Positions 1 through 5,215 of a stretch of 5,215 bases of DNA are shown piece by piece (within the stretch, counting starts at the first letter, position 1; every line of letters starts with the position of its first letter). The translations under genes were made by a program, and so were the position numbers. The notes beneath the pieces are model-generated. The model had not been told where the DNA came from, ran no database searches, and saw nothing but the letters and a program-made list of their open reading frames with translations. Source of the DNA: Actinomycetes bacterium (GTDB taxonomy: Bacteria > Actinomycetota > Actinomycetes > Actinomycetales > Cellulomonadaceae); NCBI GenBank assembly GCA_023390875.1, contig JAEWCA010000541.1:1-5215 (forward strand), written 5' to 3'.

Positions 1-34
1 GTCACGGACAGGAAATACAGCCCCACGGCGGCGG

Positions 35-70
35 CCCCCCCCCCCCCCCCCGCGCCCCCCCCCCCCCCCC
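35..70. repeat. Two long poly-C runs separated by GCG
   Basis: A run of 17 C (35-51), then GCG, then a run of 16 C (55-70). The tract begins 25 nt beyond the stop codon of the HU gene, so an HU transcript reading through would carry two long G runs able to form a G-quadruplex. No stem followed by a U-tract is visible here, so it is not a classical terminator. Homopolymers this long are rare in bacterial genomes and are also a common site of sequencing or assembly length errors, so the exact run lengths should not be trusted. The rest of 1-94 shows no gene I can support. Confidence 0.85.
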
Positions 71-94
71 GGCCCCGGTGCGGTGCGGCGGTGC

Positions 95-376
95 TCAGCC
101 CTGGACGGCGCGCTTGAGGGCGCTGCCGGCCGTCAGCTTGACGCGGTAGCCGGCAGGGATCTCGAGCTTCTCGCCGGTCTGCGGGTTGATGCCCGTGCGG
201 GCCGAACGCTCGGCACGCGCCACGGCCAGGAAGCCGGGGATGGTCACGCTCTCGCCGCTGGACAGCTGCTCGACCAGCACCTCCTGGAAGGCCTTGAGGG
301 CCTTGTCCGCCTCGGTGTTGGAGAGGCCGGCCTTGGCGGCGACGGCCTGGACGAGCTCGGTGCGGTTCACGCTCAC
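95..376 (-). CDS. hup: HU-family nucleoid-associated DNA-binding protein
   Basis: A 93-residue protein with the usual length and layout of HU/IHF family members. These bind DNA as dimers with little sequence specificity, bend and compact it, and assist replication, repair and transcription. Visible features are the N-terminal helical dimerisation part beginning VNRTELVQAVAAKAG, then the GESVTIPGF turn (41-49). The DNA-binding arm has RTGINPQTGE (60-69) with the intercalating proline at about residue 65, and the protein ends LTAGSALKRAVQG. Leu50 follows GF where many HUs have Gly. There is no lysine-rich tail of the mycobacterial HupB type. I chose the GTG at 376-374 because AAGGAG (386-391 on the complement) lies 9 nt upstream; a second GTG two codons in (370-368) is the alternative. 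An in-frame extension upstream to 481 is not HU-like. It lies 148 nt downstream of the PHP gene on the same strand and probably has its own promoter, though I cannot identify one. Confidence 0.95.
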   Translation of the reverse strand: MSVNRTELVQAVAAKAGLSNTEADKALKAFQEVLVEQLSSGESVTIPGFLAVARAERSARTGINPQTGEKLEIPAGYRVKLTAGSALKRAVQG

Positions 377-415
377 GGAATCATGCTCCTTGTTGACTGT
401 GGGACATGCGGCCCG

Positions 416-440
416 GTCCCCGGGCGGGGCGCCCCGGGAC
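416..440 (-). terminator. Imperfect GC-rich hairpin between the PHP and HU genes
   Basis: Arms 416-425 and 431-440 pair at 9 of 10 positions around a 5-base loop, with one C-C mismatch (421/435). On the minus strand it lies about 85 nt after the PHP stop and about 40 nt before the HU start codon. It could be a terminator of the ku-PHP transcript lacking a U-tract, or a structure in the HU 5' leader. The sequence does not decide between these, and in DNA this GC-rich such stems arise by chance fairly often. Confidence 0.3.
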
Positions 441-524
441 GCGCGGGCGGGCCGCGTGCACGGGGACGATGCGCAAGACACTAACCCGTCGGTGAGGCAC
501 GCAGGTGCACGACGACACGCGGGA

Positions 525-1565
525 TCACGCGCGAGTGCGCGCCAGCAGCTCCTCGACGGGCCACGCGGTGAGCACGCGCGACGCGTCGATGCCGTGCTGC
601 ACGGCCCTGGCGCACCCGGCGCCGAGCCAGTCGAGCTGACCGGGTGCGTGGGCGTCGGTGTCGATCGTGAAGTCGCAGCCGACGTCGACGGCGACCTGCA
701 GGAGGTCGTGCGGCGGGTCGAGCCGGTCCGGGCGGCAGTTGATCTCTACCGCGACGCCGTGCTCGGCGCACGCCTCGAAGACGGCCCGGGCGTCGAACTC
801 GCTCTGCGGCCGCTGCCGCCCGAGGAGGCGACGGCCCGTGCAGTGGCCCAGCACGCCCGTGCGCGGGTCGCTCACGGCGGCGACCATCCGGCGGGTCATG
901 GCCGCACGGTCCATGCGCAGCTTCGAGTGCACCGACGCGACGACGACGTCGAGCTCGTCGAGCAGGTAGGGGTCCTGGTCGAGCTCGCCGTCGTCGAGGA
1001 TGTCGACCTCGATCCCGGTCAGCACGCGGAACGGCCCGACCGCGCGGTTGAGCGCACGCACCTGGTCGAGCTGCGCACGCAGCCGCGGGGCGGACAGGCC
1101 GTTCGCGACCGTCAGGCGCGGCGAGTGGTCCGTGACCGCGAGGTACTCGTGACCCAGCTCGAGCGCCGCGAGCACCATCTCCTGCATCGGCGACGACCCG
1201 TCCGACGCCTCCGTGTGGGAGTGCAGGTCGCCCCGCAGCGCCCCGCGCAGCGCGGCGGCCGCGGGGTCGGCGTCGGCGGGCACGGCCTGCGCGAGCTCGG
1301 ACTCGAGCTGCTCCAGGTACGACGACGTGCCGCCGCGCAGCGTGACGGCCACGACCTCGGCCGTGCGCGCGCCCACCCCGGGCAGGTCCGTGAGCGCGCC
1401 CGCCTTCTCCAGCACCGCCAGCCGGTCCGGGTCCTGCTTCTCGATGGTCCGGGCGGCGTTGCGGAAGGCGTCGCTGCGGTACGGGCTCGCCTGCGCGCGC
1501 TCCAGGAGGAACGCGACCCGGCGCAGCGCGGCGACCGCGTCGTCGCGCCGGTCCGACGCCGTCAC
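525..1565 (-). CDS. PHP-domain phosphoesterase with PolX-like HhH N-terminus
   Basis: A 346-residue protein. Residues about 10-80 resemble the N-terminal 8-kDa/HhH part of family-X DNA polymerases: LLERAQASPYRSDAFRNAARTIE-like helices, then the hairpin DLPGVGARTAEVV (60-72). Residues about 111-346 form a PHP domain whose motifs match those at the C-terminus of bacterial PolX: DLHSHTEASDG (H115, H117, D122), TDHS (D146, H147), GIEVDIL (E186), SVHSKLR (H213), GHCTGR (H241), EINCRP and DTDAH (D302, D304, H306). All expected metal ligands appear present, so a metal-dependent nuclease or phosphatase is likely. The polymerase palm and fingers between these two parts in PolX (about 570 aa in all) are missing; only about 30 residues link them. 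The start is GTG 1565-1563, which overlaps the ku stop in GTGA, implying translational coupling; AAGG lies 4 nt upstream. A role in trimming break ends for NHEJ is inferred from context; a histidinol-phosphatase-like enzyme is the main alternative. Confidence 0.9.
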   Translation of the reverse strand: MTASDRRDDAVAALRRVAFLLERAQASPYRSDAFRNAARTIEKQDPDRLAVLEKAGALTDLPGVGARTAEVVAVTLRGGTSSYLEQLESELAQAVPADADPAAAALRGALRGDLHSHTEASDGSSPMQEMVLAALELGHEYLAVTDHSPRLTVANGLSAPRLRAQLDQVRALNRAVGPFRVLTGIEVDILDDGELDQDPYLLDELDVVVASVHSKLRMDRAAMTRRMVAAVSDPRTGVLGHCTGRRLLGRQRPQSEFDARAVFEACAEHGVAVEINCRPDRLDPPHDLLQVAVDVGCDFTIDTDAHAPGQLDWLGAGCARAVQHGIDASRVLTAWPVEELLARTRA

Positions 1566-2530
1566 GAGGCCTTGCGGCGGGTCTTGCGCGGCTTCGTCTC
1601 ACCCGTGTCGTCGGCCGGCTTGTCGTCCGCGTCCTTCGCCGTCGACCTGCGGGCCTTCTTCTTCGGTGGCGCCTCGTCCTCGTCCTTCGACGAGGCCTTC
1701 GACGTCGCCTTCGCGGGCGCCTTCTCGTCCGCGGGCCGGGAGCCCCGCGCCTTCTCGACGCTGCGCTGCAGCGCGGCCAGCAGGTCGACGACCTCGCCGC
1801 CGCCTCCTGCGTCGCCCTCCTCGGCCGCCGGCGCGGGCACGGGCCGGGTGCTGCCGGACGACACCTTCGCCTCGATCATCTGCTCGAGCGCCGCGGCGTA
1901 CCGGTCCTCGTACTGGCTCGGGTCGAAGTCCGCGGCCAGCGACTCGACGAGCGACGACGCCATCGCGAGCTCCTGCGGCCGCACCGTGACGTCCGCGTCG
2001 AGGATCGGGAAGTCGGCCTCGCGCACCTCGTCGGGCCACAGCAGCGTCTGCAGGCAGATGACGTTGTCCCGCACCCGCAGCACCGCCATCGTCTCGCGCT
2101 GGCGCAGCGCGACCTTCACGACGGCCATCCGGTCCGCCTGCTCGAGGGCGCCGCGCAGCAGCGCGTACGGCTTGGCCGCCGTCTTGTCGGGCTCCAGGTA
2201 GTACGTCTTCGCGAGCAGGATCGGGTCCACCTGCTCGGCGGGCACGAACTCGAGCACCTCGATCTCCCGCTCGGTCGCGAGCGGCAGCTGCCGGAAGTCC
2301 TCGTCGGTGAGCACGACGAGCTCGCCGTCCTCGGTCTCGTAGCCCTTGGCGATCTCCGAGTACTCGACCGTCTCGCCGTCGATGCTGCAGACCTTGCGGT
2401 ACCGGATGCGACCGCCGTCCTCGCGGTGCACCTGGTGCAGCGTCACCTCGTGCTCGCCGGTCGCCGCGTACAGCCGCACCGGCACGTTGACGAGGCCGAA
2501 CGCGACCGCACCCTTCCAGATCGCTCGCAT
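1562..2530 (-). CDS. ku: Bacterial Ku, NHEJ DNA end-binding protein
   Basis: A 322-residue protein of the prokaryotic Ku family, a homodimeric ring that threads onto double-strand break ends and recruits LigD. The Ku core spans about residues 1-225, opening with the characteristic MRAIWKGAVAFGLVNVPV and continuing with LHQVHREDGGRIRYRKVC (31-48), EFVPAEQVDPI (94-104), KTYYLEPDK (108-116), ETMAVLRVRDNVICLQTLLWPDEVR (146-170) and AMASSLVESL (189-198). After a Gly/Pro/Ala linker comes EVVDLLAALQRSVEKAR (246-262), the short conserved C-terminal segment associated with LigD binding. The last 60 residues form a low-complexity tail rich in Lys, Asp, Glu and Ala, including PPKKKARR, like the basic tails of other actinobacterial Ku proteins. 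The start is ATG 2530-2528, with GGAGG (2540-2544 on the complement) 9 nt upstream. It is divergent from the ligase and polymerase genes and overlaps the PHP gene by 4 nt. Confidence 0.98.
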   Translation of the reverse strand: MRAIWKGAVAFGLVNVPVRLYAATGEHEVTLHQVHREDGGRIRYRKVCSIDGETVEYSEIAKGYETEDGELVVLTDEDFRQLPLATEREIEVLEFVPAEQVDPILLAKTYYLEPDKTAAKPYALLRGALEQADRMAVVKVALRQRETMAVLRVRDNVICLQTLLWPDEVREADFPILDADVTVRPQELAMASSLVESLAADFDPSQYEDRYAAALEQMIEAKVSSGSTRPVPAPAAEEGDAGGGGEVVDLLAALQRSVEKARGSRPADEKAPAKATSKASSKDEDEAPPKKKARRSTAKDADDKPADDTGETKPRKTRRKAS

Positions 2531-2622
2531 GGGTCGTCGCCTCCGGGGGGATGAGGGGCCGGCACGGCCGGGGCAGGCCGCCGGCCCGTGACGTGCACGG
2601 GTCCTGTCGGCAGGATGGACCC
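2531..2622. promoter_or_regulatory. Divergent ku / ligase intergenic region with nested inverted repeats
   Basis: These 92 bp must hold the promoters of both gene sets. There is a perfect 8-bp inverted repeat, GGGCCGGC (2556-2563) and GCCGGCCC (2580-2587). Next is CCCGTG-ACGTG-CACGGG (2585-2601), with 6-bp perfect arms resembling a dimeric operator. Finally there are two mutually exclusive stems next to the ligase start: TCCTG/CAGGA (2602-2606 and 2611-2615) and GGGTCC/GGACCC (2599-2604 and 2617-2622). I see no convincing -35/-10 pair on either strand. CAGGAT (2611-2616) could be a -10 box for a leaderless ligase mRNA, or its AGGA could be the Shine-Dalgarno. No regulator can be named from these sites. 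Confidence 0.5.
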
Positions 2623-3552
2623 GTGGAGCCCATGCTCGCCACCCCTGCGCCGCAGGTCGGCGCCCTGCCGAGGGGTCCGGCGTGGGCGTTCGAGGTCAAG
2701 TGGGACGGCGTGCGGGCGCTCGCGGACACCACCGGCGACCGCCCGCGGCTGTGGAGCCGCAACGCGCGCGAGGTCACCGCGGCGTACCCGGAGCTGGCCG
2801 GGCTGGCCGACCTCCCGGGCGCCGTGCTCGACGGCGAGATCGTGCTGCTCGCGGGCGGGGTCCCCTCGTTCGCCGCGCTCGCCGAGCGGATGCACGTGCG
2901 CGACGCCCGTCGGGCCGCGGCGCTCGCGCACCGGCAACCGGTCTCGTACGTCGTGTTCGACGTGCTGCGGCTCGACGGAGCCGACCTCACGCGTCGCACG
3001 TACGACGAGCGCCGCGAGGTGCTCGCCGGGCTCGTGCTGCCCGACCGCGTGCAGCTCTCCCCCACCTACCCGGACGGCGACGACCTGTGGCAGGTCACCC
3101 GTGCGCACGGGCTCGAAGGCGTCGTCGCGAAGCGTCGCAGCTCCACGTACCAACCCGGACGGCGGTCCGCCGACTGGGTGAAGTCGGCGCACGTGCGGAC
3201 CCGGACGGCGGTGGTCGCGGGGTGGCGCGAGGAGAGCACGGGCACGGGCCGGCTCGGGGCGCTCATGCTCGGTGCGTACGACGCGCGTGGGGCGCTGCGG
3301 TTCCTGGGTCGGGCGGGCAGCGGCCTGACGGGCCCGCTGGCGCACGACCTCGGGCGGCTGCTCCGCGCGCGGGACGCGAGCCCGTTCGACGACGAGGTGC
3401 CCGCGCTCGACGCGCGCGGCGCCCGCTGGTGCGATCCCCTGGTGGTCGTCGACGCCCGCTACCTCAACCGCACGCCCGACGGTCGGCTGCGGCAGCCCGT
3501 GATCCGCGGCATCCGCGCCGACGCCGACCCCGACCCCTGGGAGCTGCCGTGA
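2623..3552 (+). CDS. ligD: ATP-dependent DNA ligase, LigD LIG domain as a stand-alone protein
   Basis: A 309-residue protein corresponding to only the ligase module of LigD, which seals nicks after NHEJ end processing. All main nucleotidyltransferase motifs are visible: motif I EVKWDGVR with adenylated lysine K26, LWSRN (43-47), motif III LDGEIV (69-74, E72), IIIa YVVFDVLRLDG (109-119), motif IV LEGVVAKR (164-171, E165) and motif V DWVKSA (184-189, K187). An OB fold follows, ending with the LigD-typical GRLRQPVIRGIRAD (287-300). The start chosen is GTG 2623, giving VEPMLATP, the usual N-terminus of this family; AGGA (2612-2615) is 7 nt upstream. An in-frame ATG at 2551 would add 24 residues unlike the family and would run through the shared promoter region. 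The gene overlaps the polymerase gene by 4 nt (GTGA). Neither a PE nor a POL domain is fused to it. Catalysis by LIG is certain from motifs; partnership with the adjacent Ku is inferred from context. Confidence 0.95.
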   Translation: MEPMLATPAPQVGALPRGPAWAFEVKWDGVRALADTTGDRPRLWSRNAREVTAAYPELAGLADLPGAVLDGEIVLLAGGVPSFAALAERMHVRDARRAAALAHRQPVSYVVFDVLRLDGADLTRRTYDERREVLAGLVLPDRVQLSPTYPDGDDLWQVTRAHGLEGVVAKRRSSTYQPGRRSADWVKSAHVRTRTAVVAGWREESTGTGRLGALMLGAYDARGALRFLGRAGSGLTGPLAHDLGRLLRARDASPFDDEVPALDARGARWCDPLVVVDARYLNRTPDGRLRQPVIRGIRADADPDPWELP

Positions 3553-4427
3553 CGCCCGAACGCCAGATGGTCGACGTCGAGGGGCGTCAGGTGCGGGTGA
3601 GCCACCTCGAGAAGGTCATGTACCCGTCGACGGGCACCACCAAGGCCGAGGTCATGAACTACCTGGTGCGCGTCGCGCCGGCGTTGCTCGCGCAGCTGAA
3701 GGACCGTCCGGTGACGCGGATCCGCTGGCCCGACGGGATGGGCGGCGAGAAGTTCTTCGAGAAGAACGTGCCGCGCGGGGCGCCCGACTGGGTGCGCCGG
3801 CAGACCGTCCGTGCGGCGCCCGGGTCCGACGACGAGGGCGCCGAGCTCGTGCTGCCCTTCGTGGACGACCTCGCGGGGCTCGTCTGGTGCGCGAACCAGG
3901 GCTCGCTCGAGCTGCACACGCCGCAGTGGTCCGTCGGGCCCCGCGGGGGCGTGCGTCGGCCCGACCGGCTCGTCGTCGACCTGGATCCCGGCCCGCCCGC
4001 GGGGCTCGACGAGTGCGCGCAGGTCGCGCACCTGGTCGCCGACCGGCTGAAGGAGGACGGGCTGGCCGAGTCGGTGCCCGTGACGTCGGGCAGCAAGGGC
4101 ATGCAGCTGTACGCGAAGCTCCCCGGCTCACGCTCCGTCATGGAGGTCCGGCAGTACGCGCGCGACCTCGCGTACGCGGTCGCGGCGGCGCACCCGGGGC
4201 TCGTCGTCGCCGTGATGAAGAAGGACGTGCGCGGCGGGAAGGTGCTCATCGACTGGTCGCAGAACCACCCGGCGAAGACGACGATCACGCCGTACTCGCT
4301 GCGCGGGCGCGACCTGCCGCGCGTGGCGGCGCCGCGGTGGTGGGACGAGGTCGGGCCCGGCATGCAGCAGCTGGGCCCCGACGAGGTCGCGGACCGGCTC
4401 GACGCCCGGGGCGACCCCTTCGGGTGA
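3549..4427 (+). CDS. ligD: LigD-type NHEJ primase-polymerase, POL domain as a stand-alone protein
   Basis: A 292-residue archaeo-eukaryotic primase superfamily polymerase, the POL module of LigD, which fills gaps and adds NTPs or dNTPs at break ends. It matches the mycobacterial LigD POL pattern along its length: VSHLEKVMYPSTGTTKAEV (17-35), FFEKNVPRGAPDWV (69-82), CANQGSLELHTPQW (114-127, H123), the catalytic DLDPG (D144, D146), motif II TSGSKGMQLY (179-188), VLIDWSQN with the third catalytic aspartate D235, and KTTITPYSLRGR (243-254). It ends with the usual PDEVADRLDARGDPF. Motif II has Gln186 where LigD polymerases generally carry His. The start is GTG 3549, inside the ligase stop (GTGA), with GGGAG 5 nt upstream; ATG 3567 is a weaker alternative without a good ribosome site. 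The length equals an isolated POL domain (about 300 aa), so it is a complete stand-alone protein and not a fragment. Confidence 0.95.
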   Translation: MTPERQMVDVEGRQVRVSHLEKVMYPSTGTTKAEVMNYLVRVAPALLAQLKDRPVTRIRWPDGMGGEKFFEKNVPRGAPDWVRRQTVRAAPGSDDEGAELVLPFVDDLAGLVWCANQGSLELHTPQWSVGPRGGVRRPDRLVVDLDPGPPAGLDECAQVAHLVADRLKEDGLAESVPVTSGSKGMQLYAKLPGSRSVMEVRQYARDLAYAVAAAHPGLVVAVMKKDVRGGKVLIDWSQNHPAKTTITPYSLRGRDLPRVAAPRWWDEVGPGMQQLGPDEVADRLDARGDPFG

Positions 4428-4429
4428 CC

Positions 4430-4460
4430 GCCGGCGACCCGCGGGTGACCCCTCGCCGGC
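4430..4460 (+). terminator. Perfect 8-bp hairpin just after the polymerase stop
   Basis: GCCGGCGA (4430-4437) and TCGCCGGC (4453-4460) form a perfect 8-bp stem around a 15-nt loop, starting 3 nt after the polymerase stop codon. The loop contains the palindrome CCCGCGGG (4438-4445). No U-tract follows, which is common for actinobacterial hairpin terminators but weakens the call. It would separate the ligase-polymerase pair from dps. Confidence 0.45.
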
Positions 4461-4573
4461 CCGCGTGCGACGTGCCGGACGAGCAGGGCGTTCCGATGGC
4501 GGGCACGCGTGACCTGAGGCAGCGTGGGCGGTCCGGGAAAGAGGACCCGCGAGACGACACAAGGAGCGCACTC
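4461..4573 (+). promoter_or_regulatory. Upstream region and ribosome binding site of dps
   Basis: The region between the candidate terminator and the dps start probably contains the dps promoter, but I find no clear sigma-factor boxes. A 5-bp inverted repeat GGTCC (4530-4534) / GGACC (4543-4547) with an 8-nt loop lies 13 nt before the ribosome site and could be an operator or leader hairpin. AAGGAG at 4561-4566, 7 nt from the ATG, is a strong Shine-Dalgarno and fixes the dps start. Confidence 0.4.
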
Positions 4574-5140
4574 ATGGCACAGAAGCTGCCCAAGTACACC
4601 GTCCCCTCCCTGACCAAGCAGCAGGGGGCCGAGGTCGCCGCGGTGCTCCAGAAGCGCCTCGACGCGCTCAACGACCTCGCGCTCACGCTCAAGCACATCC
4701 ACTGGAACGTGGTGGGGCCGCACTTCATCGCGGTGCACGAGATGATCGACCCGCAGGTGGACGCCGTCCGGCTCATGGTGGACGCGATCGCCGAGCGCAT
4801 CGCCACCCTGGGCGTGGCGCCCGTCGGGACCCCGGGCGCGCTCGTGAAGAACCGCACCTGGGACGACTACGCGATCGGCCGTGACGGCGCGATCGCCCAC
4901 CTCGGCGCGCTCGACGAGGTGTACGTCGGCGTGATCAGCGACCACCGGCAGGCCGCGAAGGACGTCGAGGAGGCCGACGACGTCACCAACGACCTGCTGA
5001 TCGGGCACCTGCACGAGCTCGAGCTGTTCCACTGGTTCGTCCGGGCGCACCTCGAGTCGGCCGGCGGCGCGCTGAGCACCCAGGACGCGGACGGCGAGGT
5101 CGCCTCGGCCCGGAAGGCGGGGCAGAAGGAGAGCGCGTGA
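4574..5140 (+). CDS. dps: Dps-family mini-ferritin, DNA protection during starvation
   Basis: A 188-residue Dps protein. Dps dodecamers oxidise Fe(II), mainly with hydrogen peroxide, store the iron, and in many species bind DNA, so limiting Fenton damage. The ferroxidase ligands are all present with the same spacing as in E. coli Dps: H43 in HIHWNVVGPHF, H55 and D59 in VHEMID, and D70 and E74 in MVDAIAERI. The Dps signature WNVVGPHF and the C-terminal helix with LHELELFHWFVRAHLES (146-162) are clear. The N-terminus (MAQKLPKYTVP) is short, and the tail after residue 170 is mixed-charge with a few Lys and Arg, so DNA binding cannot be judged from sequence. The start is ATG 4574, with AAGGAG 7 nt upstream. 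It lies 146 nt after the polymerase gene, behind a likely terminator, so independent, stress-responsive transcription is plausible. Bacterioferritin is excluded by the Dps-type ligand layout. Confidence 0.97.
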   Translation: MAQKLPKYTVPSLTKQQGAEVAAVLQKRLDALNDLALTLKHIHWNVVGPHFIAVHEMIDPQVDAVRLMVDAIAERIATLGVAPVGTPGALVKNRTWDDYAIGRDGAIAHLGALDEVYVGVISDHRQAAKDVEEADDVTNDLLIGHLHELELFHWFVRAHLESAGGALSTQDADGEVASARKAGQKESA

Positions 5141-5215
5141 CAGCTGTCCGACCGGCGAGGGCGGTCCGGGCCGGGGCGTCGACCGTCCTGCGCGCTGCGC
5201 GGGTCGGCGCCCGGC
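5137..5215 (+). CDS. Start of an unidentified downstream gene, cut by the window edge
   Basis: A GTG at 5137-5139 overlaps the dps stop as GTGA, the same junction used by ku/PHP and ligase/polymerase here. AAGGAG (5126-5131) lies 5 nt before it, inside the dps coding sequence, where it could serve this start. The frame stays open for 26 codons to the window end, reading VTAVRPARAVRAGASTVLRA and then a few more Ala/Arg-rich residues. This is too short and too low in complexity to assign a family. An open frame of this length is expected by chance in such GC-rich DNA, so the support is the ribosome site plus the junction. If real, it would be translationally coupled to dps. Confidence 0.5.
   Translation, partial: MTAVRPARAVRAGASTVLRAARVGAR

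Noticed and set aside
1..34. A possible RNA gene or gene remnant in the slightly AT-richer left edge
   Set aside because: No tRNA-like fold, ribosome site or family motif could be recognised in these few bases.
377..481. An N-terminal extension of HU to an ATG at 481
   Set aside because: The extra 35 residues have no HU similarity, and a good AAGGAG site lies 9 nt before the GTG at 376.
1562..1770. The low-complexity Lys/Asp-rich end of ku as a frameshift artefact
   Set aside because: Basic low-complexity tails are usual for actinobacterial Ku, and the frame runs cleanly to the coupled PHP start.
186..2201. A 671-codon plus-strand open frame opposite HU, PHP and ku
   Set aside because: It is antisense to three clearly identified proteins, is rich in Arg/Ala/Gly low-complexity sequence, and reflects the lack of stop codons in GC-rich DNA.
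2551..2622. Ligase start at ATG 2551
   Set aside because: It lacks family similarity and a good ribosome site, and would take up nearly the whole divergent promoter region; GTG 2623 gives the usual EPMLATP start.
3540..3560. A frameshift that split one fused LIG-POL protein
   Set aside because: The ligase ends with the normal LigD-type C-terminus, the polymerase starts with its normal N-terminus and a nearby ribosome site, and GTGA overlaps recur at other junctions in the window.
3659..5050. A 463-codon minus-strand open frame opposite the polymerase and dps
   Set aside because: It is a shadow of two well-supported genes with intact catalytic motifs and has no recognisable domain.

Overview
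The window is very GC-rich, with strongly codon-biased genes, frequent GTG starts and 4-nt GTGA gene overlaps. Its NHEJ proteins look like those of Actinobacteria. It most likely comes from a high-GC actinobacterial chromosome; a Cellulomonas-like member of the Micrococcales is my guess from general resemblance, not a search result.

Layout: two gene sets diverge from a 92-bp intergenic region (2531-2622). Leftward (minus strand) are ku, then a PHP-domain phosphoesterase that overlaps ku by 4 nt, then, after a 148-nt gap, an HU-type nucleoid protein. Rightward (plus strand) are an ATP-dependent DNA ligase (the LIG domain of LigD), a LigD-type primase-polymerase (the POL domain of LigD) overlapping it by 4 nt, then, after a 146-nt gap, a Dps-type ferritin. 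A further gene appears to begin in the last bases of dps and runs off the right edge. The left edge (1-94) holds no gene I can support, but contains two long poly-C runs.

How the parts fit: Ku binds double-strand break ends and recruits the LigD activities. POL fills gaps and adds (ribo)nucleotides; LIG seals. Here LIG and POL are separate proteins, and the third LigD module, the PE 3'-phosphoesterase, is not in the window. In its place, translationally coupled to ku, is a protein that looks like a family-X DNA polymerase (PolX) without its polymerase core: a pol-beta-like helix-hairpin-helix N-terminus joined to a PolX-type PHP domain with its metal ligands intact. The most interesting hypothesis is that this protein supplies the 3'-end cleaning normally done by PE. 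HU and Dps on the two flanks would make the locus a compact DNA protection and end-joining neighbourhood, although neither is clearly in the same transcript as the repair genes.

Gaps: no stretch over 300 bases lacks a gene. I saw no tRNA, rRNA, CRISPR array or mobile element.
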